NCBI GenBank assembly: GCA_036226585.1
Contig: CP108997.1
Span: 3,844,001-3,908,000, forward strand
Origin: Streptomyces sp. NBC_00708
GTDB lineage: Bacteria; Actinomycetota; Actinomycetes; Streptomycetales; Streptomycetaceae
Direction of reading: 5' to 3'
Length of the DNA: 64,000 nt
Below the pieces are notes generated by a model. It ran no database searches, had not been told where the DNA came from, and saw nothing but the letters and a program-made list of their open reading frames with translations. Positions 53,096 through 62,047 of this stretch are shown in pieces (the stretch's first letter is position 1; each line of letters starts with the position of its first letter). The translations under genes and the position numbers were made by a program.

Positions 53096-53458
53096 TCAGT
53101 AGACGAGCGCCTGCACGCCGTCGGCCATGATCTCGCTGACGAAGACCTGCGCACCGGCGATCCGGACGCCCTCCAGGACATCCGCCTCGGTGATGTCGCG
53201 CCGGGCCGCGCACTGCGTGCACAGCGTGATGCGGCCGCCCGCCTGGATGGACTCGATGAGGTCGGGCAGCGGCGCGGCGTGCGGCAGTTCGAACTCGGCG
53301 GCCCGCCCCGGCAGGGCGAACCACGCGGACTCCCCGGTCAGCCAGAGCGAGACCTCCACCCCGCTGGCGACGGCCACCGCCGCCACGGTGAACGCCTGTG
53401 AGCAGCGCTCGGCGGAATCGGCACCTGCGGTCACCTTGATCACGAGCTTCTTCGGCAT
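53096..53458 (-). CDS. DsrE-family protein
   Basis: A 120-residue DsrE/DsrF-like protein (MPKKLVIKVTAGADSAERCS, ASGVEVSLWLTGESAWF) with a cysteine pair in ITLCTQCAARRDI that could carry sulfur. Role in sulfur relay is possible given the sulfurtransferase locus 1 kb away, but not shown. ATG at 53458 is 7 nt from TACAGT: leaderless. Confidence 0.88.
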   Translation of the reverse strand: MPKKLVIKVTAGADSAERCSQAFTVAAVAVASGVEVSLWLTGESAWFALPGRAAEFELPHAAPLPDLIESIQAGGRITLCTQCAARRDITEADVLEGVRIAGAQVFVSEIMADGVQALVY

Positions 53459-53565
53459 ATACGGAACTGTAATCGTCGGCCGCACAACCCCACCCGGAAT
53501 CTGTGGGTCAGTTGTGTGCGCGGATAACGGAATCCGTGCTTCAAGGTCTCGTGGGGGGACCCATT

Positions 53566-54417
53566 TTGCATCCGAAGGACAGCATTTCCGACGGGCCCGA
53601 GCCGCCCGTCGACGCCGGTACCGGTGTGACCGGTGCCGAGGGGGAGGACCCGGCGCCCGGCGCCGCCGGGCCCGTCGCCGTCGTGCGGCGGCGCCCGCGC
53701 GGGCGTACGGCCCTGATCATCGCCGCCGCGGCCGTGCTCGGCCTCGCGGGCGGCGTCGCCGCCGGGTACGACATCCAGGCCGGCCGCGCGCCGACACCGC
53801 CGGCCGCGCTCTCGCAGCCCGGTCTCGCGTATCCGGCGAAGGCACTGCCCGCCGGCGAGGAGCCGGACCCGCTGCCGGCCTCCCAGGACCGCCGGGTCCG
53901 CACCGAGGGTGACCTGCGCAAGCTGATCGTGCCCCGGCCGAAGGGCTGGCAGGAGGACAAGGAGCTGACCGCGCTCACCCAGGACGGGTGGCTCGGGGTG
54001 GAGAACTACGCCCTCGACTTCGAGAGCGAGGACTACATGTTCGGCGAGCTGCTCGACCAGGGCATCCGCCGGGTCGCCGGCGCTGCCTGGAAGAAGGGCG
54101 AGTACCGCTCGGGCACCGTCGCCCTGGTGCAGTTCCGCTCGGGCGCCGCGGCCGCCTCGCACGCCGAGGACCAGCGCTCGTACATGCCCGACAGCAAGAA
54201 GGGCGCCGGTAACGGGGGCACCGCGATCAAGGGCAGCGCCGAGGGCCGCTACTACCTCTTCCCGGCCGAGCGCGAGGCCGGATACCTGCCCTTCTACCAG
54301 GCCAGGGCGATCTTCAGCCGGGGCGACGTGATGGTCGACATCCACATCTTCGACAGCGCGCCGATCGGCAAGAAGGACATCCGGACGCTGGCCGAGCAAC
54401 AGCTGGAGCGCCTGTGA
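53566..54417 (+). CDS. Membrane-anchored paralogue 1 of a three-gene operon
   Basis: A 283-residue protein: acidic N-terminus, basic RRRPRGRT, one membrane helix (about 46-64, ALIIAAAAVLGLAGGVAAGY), then an exported domain with GDLRKLIVPRPKGW, TVALVQFRSGAAAASHAEDQ and YQARAIFSRGDVMVDIHIFD. It shares the layout anchor + DLR(K/E)LLLPxPxG + (V/I)xLxQF segment with the next two genes. Family unknown to me. Start: TTG at 53566 with GGGGGGAC 5 nt upstream; GTG at 53536 is the alternative. It overlaps gene 2 (GTGA). Confidence 0.78.
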   Translation: MHPKDSISDGPEPPVDAGTGVTGAEGEDPAPGAAGPVAVVRRRPRGRTALIIAAAAVLGLAGGVAAGYDIQAGRAPTPPAALSQPGLAYPAKALPAGEEPDPLPASQDRRVRTEGDLRKLIVPRPKGWQEDKELTALTQDGWLGVENYALDFESEDYMFGELLDQGIRRVAGAAWKKGEYRSGTVALVQFRSGAAAASHAEDQRSYMPDSKKGAGNGGTAIKGSAEGRYYLFPAEREAGYLPFYQARAIFSRGDVMVDIHIFDSAPIGKKDIRTLAEQQLERL

Positions 54418-55214
54418 ACGACGACAGCATCCCCGAGGCGCCCGCCGCTCCGGAGCCCGCTCCCGTACGCGAGGGGCGGGCGCGCCGGGTGGTCCTCGCG
54501 GTCCTCCCCGTCGTGCTGGTGCTCGCCGCGGTCGGGGGCGCCGCCGCGTACACGAAGGCCACCGCCGGCGACGCGGACCGCACGGTCCCGACGCAGCTGT
54601 GGCAGAAGCCCGCCCACGAACCGGCCGAGGACCCCGCCGGGGACCTGTCGCGGGGCAGGGCCACCACCGAGCTGAGCAAGCTGCTGCTGCCCGTCCCGGC
54701 CGGCTACCGGCTCGGCCCGGACTCCGGCACGTACGGCAACGACGCCGAGCTCAGCGGCGCCGCGGCCACCGCGGAGATGAAGGACGGCGGGCGCGGCCTG
54801 TCCGGCCGGCAGCGGCGCGAGTTCGAGAAGCGGGTCGACAAGCTCCGCGTCCGGGGCCTGGCCGTCCGCACCTACGCCTCGCACGACAACGACCTGGTCA
54901 TCGACACCCAGCTGGTCCGGATGAAGGACAAGAAGGCCGTCCGCGACCTCTACACCTTCCGGCACGAGCTCTTCGACAGCATCGGCGTCCTGCGCGACGG
55001 CCCGAAGATCGACGGCCACAGGAAGAACGCCTCCTGCTTCCTCGGCCCGAAGGACGACGACCGGCGGATCGAGGGGATGTTCTGCATGGCGTACGAGGGC
55101 GAGGTGATGGTCACCTTCTCGGCGTCGGGTACCGAGCCGTTCCGCAGGTCGGCCGTCGCCGAACTGGTGAAGGACCAGTTGAACCACATCACGTCCCCGG
55201 GGGAGTACGTATGA
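54414..55214 (+). CDS. Membrane-anchored paralogue 2
   Basis: A 266-residue protein with Pro/Ala N-terminus, REGRARR, membrane helix about 25-43 (VVLAVLPVVLVLAAVGGAAA), and an exported domain with TTELSKLLLPVPAGYRLGPD and VRTYASHDNDLVIDTQLVRM. One cysteine pair (ASCFLGPK, MFCMAYEG) distinguishes it. GTG at 54414 overlaps paralogue 1; the stop overlaps paralogue 3 (ATGA). Family unknown. Confidence 0.82.
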   Translation: MNDDSIPEAPAAPEPAPVREGRARRVVLAVLPVVLVLAAVGGAAAYTKATAGDADRTVPTQLWQKPAHEPAEDPAGDLSRGRATTELSKLLLPVPAGYRLGPDSGTYGNDAELSGAAATAEMKDGGRGLSGRQRREFEKRVDKLRVRGLAVRTYASHDNDLVIDTQLVRMKDKKAVRDLYTFRHELFDSIGVLRDGPKIDGHRKNASCFLGPKDDDRRIEGMFCMAYEGEVMVTFSASGTEPFRRSAVAELVKDQLNHITSPGEYV

Positions 55215-56086
55215 CCGAGCAGACGGCCGCGCCCGCGACCGGGCCGGAGCCCGTGGCGGCGCCACCGGCCCCTGACCTCCCACCCGTGCCGCCGCTGCCG
55301 CCGGCCCCCGTGGCGCAGGGGCCCCGGCCTCCGCGCCGCGTGCTGCGTGCCGTGGCGCGGTGGACCGCCGCCGTGCTGGTGTTCGGCGCGGCCGGGGCGG
55401 GTACGGCGTACGGCATCACCTCGATGGAGCGCACCGACGTGCCCGGTCTCGCCACCGAGGACGACGGGCGCTGGGACTACCCGGCACTCGCCCTTCCCGC
55501 GCTCCCGGCGGACAAACCGCGCCCCTACAACGACGGCAACCCGTCCGAGGTCCACTACGCGGATCTGCGCGAGCTGCTGCTGCCCGCCCCGGCCGGGGCC
55601 ACGGTGGACAAGAAGCTCAAGGGCGGCTGGGTCAGCACGAAGCAGTACGCCTCGGAGTTCACCGAGGGCCGGCGCGCCGGCATCGGCGAAACCCTGCGCG
55701 AGGGCACCCTGCGGCACATCGCGGCACGCGGCTGGACCATGCCCGACGGCACGTCGAACCGGATCTACCTGCTCCAGTTCAGCTCGGCGGACGACGCCGA
55801 CGCGTACCGCGACGACCGTTTCATCGGGGCGTCGGCCGGGGACGAGATGCCCGGCGCGCACGAGATGGAACTCGACGAGAGCTGGAAGGGCGGCGGGAAG
55901 GTGGAGGCCACGGCCTCGTACGTCTTCAGCGAGCCGAAGCCCTACGGCGCCGCGCAGGTGCGGACGGGCTTCGTCATCGCGGGCGACACCCTCGCCGTGG
56001 TCGTCCAGTCCCGCAAGGGCGGTGCCGGGACGCCGCGCGTGCCGTTCCACCAGACGCTCATCCTGCAGAACCAGCTCCTGGGCTGA
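55211..56086 (+). CDS. Membrane-anchored paralogue 3
   Basis: A 291-residue protein with a very Pro-rich cytoplasmic N-terminus (PPAPDLPPVPPLPPAP), membrane helix about 51-69, and an exported domain with YADLRELLLPAPAGATVDKK, RIYLLQFSSADDADAYRDD and GFVIAGDTLAVVVQSRKGG. Same architecture as the two upstream genes; family unknown. ATG at 55211 overlaps paralogue 2. The Pro-rich tail suggests a cytoplasmic binding partner. Confidence 0.83.
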   Translation: MTEQTAAPATGPEPVAAPPAPDLPPVPPLPPAPVAQGPRPPRRVLRAVARWTAAVLVFGAAGAGTAYGITSMERTDVPGLATEDDGRWDYPALALPALPADKPRPYNDGNPSEVHYADLRELLLPAPAGATVDKKLKGGWVSTKQYASEFTEGRRAGIGETLREGTLRHIAARGWTMPDGTSNRIYLLQFSSADDADAYRDDRFIGASAGDEMPGAHEMELDESWKGGGKVEATASYVFSEPKPYGAAQVRTGFVIAGDTLAVVVQSRKGGAGTPRVPFHQTLILQNQLLG

Positions 56087-56178
56087 CCGGACGCCCCGGA
56101 ACGGCGGGGCCGGTCCCCACCCATTAGGCTGGGGACCGGCCCTGTATGCCGCCATACCGCTCGTTCGAGGAGCCCCCC

Positions 56179-56280
56179 GTGCTTGAGGCATTCTTCTCCG
56201 CCCTGCTGGTCCTGGTCTGCGTCGGCGTTCTCGCCTTCGCCGCCGTGACCGTGAAGAAGCTGTACCAGGGTCAGCGCTGA
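56179..56280 (+). CDS. 33-residue single-span membrane protein
   Basis: GTG start, then MLEAFFSALLVLVCVGVLAF (positions 1-20) and the basic tail AAVTVKKLYQGQR. The single hydrophobic helix covers nearly the whole protein. GAGGAG ends 7 nt before the GTG, a strong ribosome site. Very short, but I recall near-identical proteins annotated in Streptomyces. It lies 57 nt before the nitrobindin-like gene and 92 nt after the three-gene operon. Confidence 0.8.
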   Translation: MLEAFFSALLVLVCVGVLAFAAVTVKKLYQGQR

Positions 56281-56337
56281 CCCCCTCCTTGTTCCCGGCG
56301 TTCCCGCCTCCCGCCTCACAGATCGACTGAGCCGCTC

Positions 56338-56910
56338 ATGATCGAGATCCCGTCCGACCTCCACCCGGACCTCGTCCCGCTGGCCTTCCTCCTGGGCAAC
56401 TGGGCGGGCGCGGGAGTCTCCGACTTCCCGGGCGCCGAGAAGTGCAACTTCGGCCAGGAGGTCACGTTCAGCCAGGACGGCCGCGACTTCCTGGAGTACA
56501 CCTCGCACTCCTGGGTCCTCGACTCCGAGGGCAACAAGGTGCGCCCGCTGGAGACCGAGACCGGCTACTGGCGCATCGACAAGGACCGCAAGGTCGAGGT
56601 CGTCATGGCCCGCGACCAGGGCGTCATCGAGATCTGGTACGGCGAGCTGGCCGACAAGAAGCCGCAGATCGACCTGGTCACCGACGCGGTGGCCCGGACC
56701 GCGGCCTCCGGCCCGTACAGCGGTGGCAAGCGGCTCTACGGCTATGTGAACAGCGACCTGATGTGGGTCGGCGAGAAGGCGACGCCCGAGGTCGAGCTGC
56801 GGCCGTACATGTCGGCGCACCTGAAGAAGACCGTCACGCCCGAGGAGGTCGAGGCGATGGCCAAGAGCCTCGGCGACCTGCCGGACGACGGGATCGCGTT
56901 CTTCAAGTAG
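56338..56910 (+). CDS. Nitrobindin/FABP-like heme-binding beta-barrel protein
   Basis: A 190-residue protein of the nitrobindin (UPF0678, DUF1794) family: FLLGNWAGAGVSDFPG is the GxWxGxG lipocalin-like signature and the end carries the C-terminal helical segment (MSAHLKKTVTPEEVEAMAK). Related proteins bind ferric heme and handle NO or peroxynitrite; the heme His is likely in HLKK. ATG at 56338. The Fur gene begins 50 nt after the stop, which suggests an iron or redox link. Confidence 0.9.
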   Translation: MIEIPSDLHPDLVPLAFLLGNWAGAGVSDFPGAEKCNFGQEVTFSQDGRDFLEYTSHSWVLDSEGNKVRPLETETGYWRIDKDRKVEVVMARDQGVIEIWYGELADKKPQIDLVTDAVARTAASGPYSGGKRLYGYVNSDLMWVGEKATPEVELRPYMSAHLKKTVTPEEVEAMAKSLGDLPDDGIAFFK

Positions 56911-56960
56911 CCGTCGCTTTCCCCGGAGAGGGCGTCGCGCGCGGACCTACACTGGGGGCT

Positions 56961-57434
56961 GTGGTGAGCACCGACTGGAAGACCGATCTCCGGCAGCGCG
57001 GCTACCGGCTGACGCCGCAGCGCCAGCTCGTCCTGGAAGCCGTCGACACCCTCGAACACGCGACGCCCGACGCCATCCTCTCCGAGGTGCGCCGGACCGC
57101 GGCGGGCGTGAACATCTCGACGGTCTACCGGACGCTGGAGCTCCTGGAGGAGCTGCAGCTGGTCAGCCACGCCCATCTGGGCCACGGTGCTCCGACGTAC
57201 CACCTGGCCGACCGGCACCACCACATCCACCTGGTGTGCCGGGACTGCTCGGACGTGATCGAGGCCGATGTGAGCGTCGTCGAGGAGTTCACCGAGAAGC
57301 TGCGCGGCGCCTTCGGCTTCGAGACGGATATGAAGCACTTCGCGATCTTCGGGCGCTGCGCCGACTGCACGGCGAAAGCGGCGGACCAGGCGTCGGACGC
57401 GGCCGGTTCCGCACCGGCGACCGGGGCCCGATGA
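56961..57434 (+). CDS. Fur-family metalloregulator
   Basis: A 157-residue Fur-like repressor: winged helix (RGYRLTPQRQLVLEAVDTLE; NISTVYRTLELLEELQLV), then the metal region HHHIHLVCRDCSDVIEADVS with two His clusters and a CxxC pair, and GRCADCTAK as the second CxxC, so the structural zinc site is complete. The sensed metal (Fe, Zn or Ni) cannot be told. GTG at 56961 (another at 56964); TACACT ends 7 nt upstream: leaderless. Confidence 0.93.
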   Translation: MVSTDWKTDLRQRGYRLTPQRQLVLEAVDTLEHATPDAILSEVRRTAAGVNISTVYRTLELLEELQLVSHAHLGHGAPTYHLADRHHHIHLVCRDCSDVIEADVSVVEEFTEKLRGAFGFETDMKHFAIFGRCADCTAKAADQASDAAGSAPATGAR

Positions 57435-57453
57435 CCAGTCGTACGCTGGTCGC

Positions 57454-58419
57454 ATGAAGAGCCCCCTGCTGTCCCAGCCCGGCGCCGTCCCCGCCGAGGG
57501 CCGCGACGAAGGCGTCGCCGCGCACTACGGCGACCTGTTCCGCGAGCAGCGCGCCCTCGCCGACGGTTCGGGCCTGGTCGACCTCTCGCACCGCGGCGTC
57601 GTCGCCGTCACCGGGAGCGACCGGCTGGCCTGGCTGCACCTTTTGATCACCCAGCACGTCACCGAACTCGCCCCGGGCCGGGCCACCGAGGCCCTGATCC
57701 TCAGCGCGAACGGGCACATCGAGCACGCCCTGTACCTCGTCGACGACGGCGAGACGGTGTGGATGCACGTCGAACCGGGTACGCAGAGCGACCTCATCGC
57801 CTACCTGGAGTCGATGAAGTTCTTCTACCGGGTCGAGGTCGCCGACCGCACCGAGGACTTCGCGGTGGTGTACCTCCCGGCCGGCTCGATCGCCGAGGTC
57901 CCGGAGGGGGTCGTCGTACGCGAGACACCGCACGGCCGCGACCTGTTCCTGCCGCGCGCCGGCCTTGAGGAGTACGCGGCCGCGCACGGTCCGCTCGCCG
58001 GGGTGCTGGCCCACGAGGCACTGCGGGTGGAGGCCCACCGGCCGCGGCTCGGCTTCGAGACCGATCACCGCACCATCCCGCACGAGCTGGGCCTGATCGG
58101 TATCGCCGTGCACCTCCAGAAGGGCTGCTACCGGGGTCAGGAGACCGTCGCCCGGGTGCACAACCTGGGCAAGCCGCCCCGCCGCCTGGTCTTCCTGCAC
58201 CTGGACGGCAGCGAGGTCCATCTGCCCGGCCCCGGCACCCCGGTCCGGCTCGCGGCCGACGGGCCCGAGGGCCGGCAGCTCGGCTTCGTCACCACGTCCG
58301 CCCGCCACCACGAGCTGGGCCCGATCGCCCTGGCCCTGGTGAAGCGGAACGTGGCGGTCGACGCGGAGCTGCTGGCCGGGGACACGGCGGCGGCCCAGGA
58401 GACGGTCGTCGAGCCGTAG
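57454..58419 (+). CDS. ygfZ: YgfZ/GcvT-like folate-binding protein
   Basis: A 321-residue folate-binding protein of the YgfZ/IBA57 family, which helps repair or build Fe-S clusters. The signature KGCYRGQETVARVHNLGKPP lies near residue 222, with the conserved Cys; the fold is that of the GcvT glycine-cleavage protein (AWLHLLITQHVTELAPG). ATG at 57454, 6 nt after TACGCT: leaderless. It converges with dtd with 6 nt between stops. Confidence 0.92.
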   Translation: MKSPLLSQPGAVPAEGRDEGVAAHYGDLFREQRALADGSGLVDLSHRGVVAVTGSDRLAWLHLLITQHVTELAPGRATEALILSANGHIEHALYLVDDGETVWMHVEPGTQSDLIAYLESMKFFYRVEVADRTEDFAVVYLPAGSIAEVPEGVVVRETPHGRDLFLPRAGLEEYAAAHGPLAGVLAHEALRVEAHRPRLGFETDHRTIPHELGLIGIAVHLQKGCYRGQETVARVHNLGKPPRRLVFLHLDGSEVHLPGPGTPVRLAADGPEGRQLGFVTTSARHHELGPIALALVKRNVAVDAELLAGDTAAAQETVVEP

Positions 58420-58425
58420 GACCGC

Positions 58426-58875
58426 TCAGACCTCGACGATGACGGTGAACGGGCCGTGGTTCGTGAGCGAGACGCGCATGTCCGCCCCGAACCGGCCCGT
58501 CTCCACCGTCGCCCCGAGCGCCCGCAGTTGCGCCACGACCTCGTCGACCAGCGGCTCGGCGACCTCACCGGGAGCGGCGGCGTTCCAGGTGGGGCGGCGG
58601 CCCTTGCGGGCGTCCCCGTAGAGAGTGAACTGCGAAATCACCAGAATCGGCGCATTCACGTCGGAGCAGGACTTCTCACCCTCCAGGATGCGGACCGACC
58701 AGAGCTTGCGGGCGAGCTGCGCCGCCTTCTCCGGGGTGTCGTCGTGCGTCACCCCCACCAGCACACACAGGCCCTCGCCGACTATCTCCCCGACGACCAG
58801 GGAACCCCCGTCGCCGTCCGCGGCGTCCGCCACCGTGACGCTCGCACCATCCACCCTCTGTACCACTGCACGCAT
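58426..58875 (-). CDS. dtd: D-aminoacyl-tRNA deacylase
   Basis: A 149-residue DTD, which hydrolyses D-aminoacyl-tRNAs. The active-site motifs are clear: [20 protein letters not shown] (SQFTL) near 79-98 and [12 protein letters not shown] (GPxT, the Gly-cisPro) at the end; the start [19 protein letters not shown] is typical, with a short Asp/Gly insertion. ATG at 58875 with TAGGTT 7 nt upstream: leaderless. Confidence 0.95.
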   Translation of the reverse strand: MRAVVQRVDGASVTVADAADGDGGSLVVGEIVGEGLCVLVGVTHDDTPEKAAQLARKLWSVRILEGEKSCSDVNAPILVISQFTLYGDARKGRRPTWNAAAPGEVAEPLVDEVVAQLRALGATVETGRFGADMRVSLTNHGPFTVIVEV

Positions 58876-58992
58876 ACAGACCAACCTATCTTGGGCCGAA
58901 CGGGTACAGAGCAACCGCACAGGGGCCCTCGGAGTGGCACCATGCTCGGGAGGCGGTGCGCCGACGCACCGGTCGAGGGGATGGACACAAGC

Positions 58993-59619
58993 ATGAGCAC
59001 CCATGGAACCGGGCAGTCCCCGGGCGCAGTGCCGGTCGCGCGCCCCGGCGTCAGCAGCAACAGCGGTACCGGTACGAGTATCAGCACCATGCGCCCGCCC
59101 GTACAGCGGACCGGGCAGGGCGACGACGCCGGTGACGGCGCCCGGCCCGAACTGGGCTCCCTGAGACTGCCGGAGCTGCGCGCCCTGCGCCGCGACGCGC
59201 AGCGCGACGAGGCCGACCTCAGCTATGTGCGGCGGCTCGTCCAGGGGCGGATCGACATCCTGCGGGCCGAGCTGGCCCGGCGCCGGGACCCGGAATCGCC
59301 GGTGGTGGACCGGCTGTCGGAGATCCTTGCCGACGCCCCGTCCCTCCAGCGCTCCTCGGCCCGGCACGTCACGCTGTCCACGCCGCGCAGCGACGAGTAC
59401 CGCAGGCTTGCGGCCGAGACGCTCGCCGAGGTGGAGCTGTCCGACCTCGACGCCCGGACGGACGAAGAGCTGCACACCGCGATGGGACGGCTCGTCCGCT
59501 ACGAACAGCAGGTCTCCCGCCGCAGGCACCGGCTCCAGCGCACGGCGGACGGGTGCGGCGCGGAGATCGCCCGCAGGTACCGTGACGGGGAAGCACAAGT
59601 AGACGACCTGCTCGCCTGA
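58993..59619 (+). CDS. rsiG: RsiG, c-di-GMP-responsive anti-sigma factor of WhiG
   Basis: A 208-residue protein with a disordered Ser/Gly/Thr N-terminus (about 50) and a long helical hairpin. It carries the c-di-GMP-binding motif E-x3-S-x2-R-x3-Q-x3-D twice: E73-S77-R80-Q84-D88 ([16 protein letters not shown]) and E171-S175-R178-Q182-D186 ([16 protein letters not shown]). In Streptomyces RsiG with c-di-GMP sequesters sigma WhiG, holding back sporulation. ATG at 58993 is used (GGGGATGG at 8 nt); ATG at 58981 is possible. Confidence 0.95.
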   Translation: MSTHGTGQSPGAVPVARPGVSSNSGTGTSISTMRPPVQRTGQGDDAGDGARPELGSLRLPELRALRRDAQRDEADLSYVRRLVQGRIDILRAELARRRDPESPVVDRLSEILADAPSLQRSSARHVTLSTPRSDEYRRLAAETLAEVELSDLDARTDEELHTAMGRLVRYEQQVSRRRHRLQRTADGCGAEIARRYRDGEAQVDDLLA

Positions 59620-59665
59620 GGCGACCCCTCCGGGGGCGGGTCCCTCCCGTCCCCGGAAGGCCACC

Positions 59666-60652
59666 ATGACCTCCAGCGCAGCCCGCACCCCCGCCATATC
59701 CGACCCGGCCCCCGGCCTGCCCGTGCTGGCCGAGGTCGTACGGTCCGGTTTCACCGAGGGCCACCACCGGGGCTCGCTGGTCGTGCTGGCCGCCGACGGC
59801 AGCGTGGAACTGGCCCTGGGCGACCCGGCGGCGCCGGTCTTCCCGCGCTCCTCCAACAAGCCGATGCAGGCCGCGGCCGTGCTGCGGGCCGGGCTCGACC
59901 TGTCCGGCGAGCGGCTGGCGCTGGCCGCCGCGAGCCACTCCGGTGAGGGCTTCCACCTCGCTCTCGTACGCAAGATGCTCGCCGAGCACGGACTGTCGCC
60001 CGAGGACCTGCGGACCCCGCCCGACCTGCCGCTGGATCCGGCGGAGGCCGAGGCGTACCTGGCCGCCGGCCACGTCCGTGAGCGGATCACGATGAACTGC
60101 TCCGGCAAGCACGCGGCGATGCTCGCCGCCTGCGCGCTCAACGGCTGGGACCTGTCCGGCTACCTGGACCCGGCGCACCCCCTCCAGCAGCTGGTGCACC
60201 AGGTCGTCGAGGAGGCCGCGGGCGAAGAGGTCGCCGCCGTCGGCACGGACGGGTGCGGGGCGCCGCTGATGGCGATCTCGCTGGTGGGCCTCGCGCGGGC
60301 GTTCCGCGGTTTCGTCACGGCCGAGCCGGGTACGGCGGAGCGCCGGGTGGCGGACGCGATGCGCGCGCACCCGGAGTACGTGGCGGGCACGCGGCGCCCC
60401 GACACCTGGCTGATGCGCGAGGTGCCCGGGACCCTGTCCAAGATGGGCGCGGAGGCCGTGCAGGCGGTGGCCCTGGCGGACGGCCGGGCGCTGGCCTTCA
60501 AGATCGACGACGGTTCGACCCGGGCGCTGGGCCCGGTGCTGGCCCGTGCGCTGGGGCTGCTCGGGATCGACGCCCCGGTGGTCGGGCGGATCGGCCGGGC
60601 GCCGCTGCTGGGCGGGGCGGCGCAGGTGGGAGAGATCCGGGCGGTGTTCTGA
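59666..60652 (+). CDS. L-asparaginase II family protein (Rhizobium/thermolabile type)
   Basis: A 328-residue enzyme of the asparaginase family without relation to the classical type I/II enzymes (Pfam asparaginase_II, as in Rhizobium etli). The conserved blocks are [73 protein letters not shown] and [18 protein letters not shown]; the Ser-Lys and Cys residues of the second and third are proposed catalytic. Hydrolyses asparagine to aspartate and ammonia. ATG at 59666, GGAAGG upstream. Confidence 0.93.
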   Translation: MTSSAARTPAISDPAPGLPVLAEVVRSGFTEGHHRGSLVVLAADGSVELALGDPAAPVFPRSSNKPMQAAAVLRAGLDLSGERLALAAASHSGEGFHLALVRKMLAEHGLSPEDLRTPPDLPLDPAEAEAYLAAGHVRERITMNCSGKHAAMLAACALNGWDLSGYLDPAHPLQQLVHQVVEEAAGEEVAAVGTDGCGAPLMAISLVGLARAFRGFVTAEPGTAERRVADAMRAHPEYVAGTRRPDTWLMREVPGTLSKMGAEAVQAVALADGRALAFKIDDGSTRALGPVLARALGLLGIDAPVVGRIGRAPLLGGAAQVGEIRAVF

Positions 60653-60727
60653 GCCCCGGGCTCTTCCCGCGCGTACCGGCGGCAAAACCGGGCGACATCC
60701 CGCAGCGCGCTGCTTAGCGTGGGGCGC

Positions 60728-61981
60728 ATGAACGCCCCCGACATCCGCCCTGTCACCCCCTCCGAGTTCCCCGAGTGGCTGCGCGCCCTGAACACCGGTT
60801 TCCTCCGGCCGCCCACACCGCCGGAGGAGGAGGTGACCGGGCGCCTGGCGTACATGGATCTCGCGCGCACGCGGGGGGCGTTCGACGCCGGGCGGTGCGT
60901 GGCGACGTTCCGCTCTTTCGCCCAGGAGCTGACGGTGGTCGGCGGTGCCACCGTGCCGACCGACGCGGTCACCAACGTCACCGTCTCGCCGACCCACCGC
61001 CGCCGGGGCCTGCTCTCGCGGCTGATGGCGGTGGACTTGGCGGAGGCGAAGGAGCGGGGTGACGTGGCGGCGACGCTGATCGCCGCCGAGTACCCGATCT
61101 ACGGCCGGTACGGATTTGGCCCGGCGGCCTGGACCACCCGCTGGGAGATCGACGTCCACCGCACGGGCCTCGACCCGCACCGCCGGGTCCCGGCGGAGGG
61201 CGACGGCGGGCGGATCGACCTGGTGGACGGCGCGGAGGCGCGGAAGCTGGGCCCCGCCCTGCACGACCGGCTGCGGGCCCGGCAGCACGGTGCGGTGAGC
61301 CGTGACGCCCGCTGGTGGGACGTGGTCACGGGGGAGGGGGTCTTCGCCCGGGACCACTGGACCGAACCCTTCTACGCCGTGTACCGGGGCGCCGATGGCA
61401 CGGTCGACGGGATGCTGGTCTACCGCGCCGACGACAACTGGGGCGACGCCAAGCAGCCGCTGAACGGCGCGAACGTGCGCGACATGGTCGCGGTGACCCC
61501 GGCGGCCGAACGTTCGCTGTGGCACTTCCTCTGCTCGGTGGACTGGATCTCGACGATCCGCACCGGCCACCGACCCGCCGACGACCTGCTCCCGCTGCTG
61601 CTGCCGGACCCGCGCGCGGCGCGCGTGGTGACGCAGGCGGACTTCCTGTGGGTGCGCGTCCTGGACGTCGTACGCGCCCTGGAATCCCGTACCTACGCGG
61701 TGCCCGGCTCCCTGGTGCTGGAGATCCGCGACGACGCGGGCCTCGCGGCGGGCCGCTTCCACCTCGACGCCTCGCCGGACGGCGCCACCTGCGCCCCGAC
61801 CACCCGCAGGGCGGACCTGGAGCTGGACGTGCGGGAGCTGGGGACGCTCTGGCTCGGTGACGAATCGGTCCTGCGGCTGGTGGCGCTGGGGCGGGTGGAG
61901 GAGCTGAACCCGGGTGCGGCGGCGACGGCGGACGCGGTGTTCCGGGCGGCGCGGCGGGCCTGGTGCCCGGACGTGTTCTGA
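60728..61981 (+). CDS. eis: Eis-like GNAT N-acetyltransferase
   Basis: A 417-residue protein of the Eis family (two GNAT domains plus a sterol-carrier-like C-terminal domain), which acetylates amines including aminoglycosides or polyamines. The acetyl-CoA motif is [20 protein letters not shown] near residue 81-100; [20 protein letters not shown] is diagnostic; and the protein ends CPDVF, with the terminal carboxylate used as base in Eis. ATG at 60728, TAGCGT 7 nt upstream: leaderless. Confidence 0.93.
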   Translation: MNAPDIRPVTPSEFPEWLRALNTGFLRPPTPPEEEVTGRLAYMDLARTRGAFDAGRCVATFRSFAQELTVVGGATVPTDAVTNVTVSPTHRRRGLLSRLMAVDLAEAKERGDVAATLIAAEYPIYGRYGFGPAAWTTRWEIDVHRTGLDPHRRVPAEGDGGRIDLVDGAEARKLGPALHDRLRARQHGAVSRDARWWDVVTGEGVFARDHWTEPFYAVYRGADGTVDGMLVYRADDNWGDAKQPLNGANVRDMVAVTPAAERSLWHFLCSVDWISTIRTGHRPADDLLPLLLPDPRAARVVTQADFLWVRVLDVVRALESRTYAVPGSLVLEIRDDAGLAAGRFHLDASPDGATCAPTTRRADLELDVRELGTLWLGDESVLRLVALGRVEELNPGAAATADAVFRAARRAWCPDVF

Positions 61982-62047
61982 CGGAAGGGGGCCGGCCGGG
62001 CGGAGGGCTCAACTCCGCTTGAGGTCAAGGGCGTACGCTTCGGACTC

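Noticed and set aside
59625..59662. Terminator after rsiG
   Set aside because: The GGGGGCGGG...CCCGTCCCC pairing is imperfect and overlaps the ribosome-site region of the asparaginase gene; not called.
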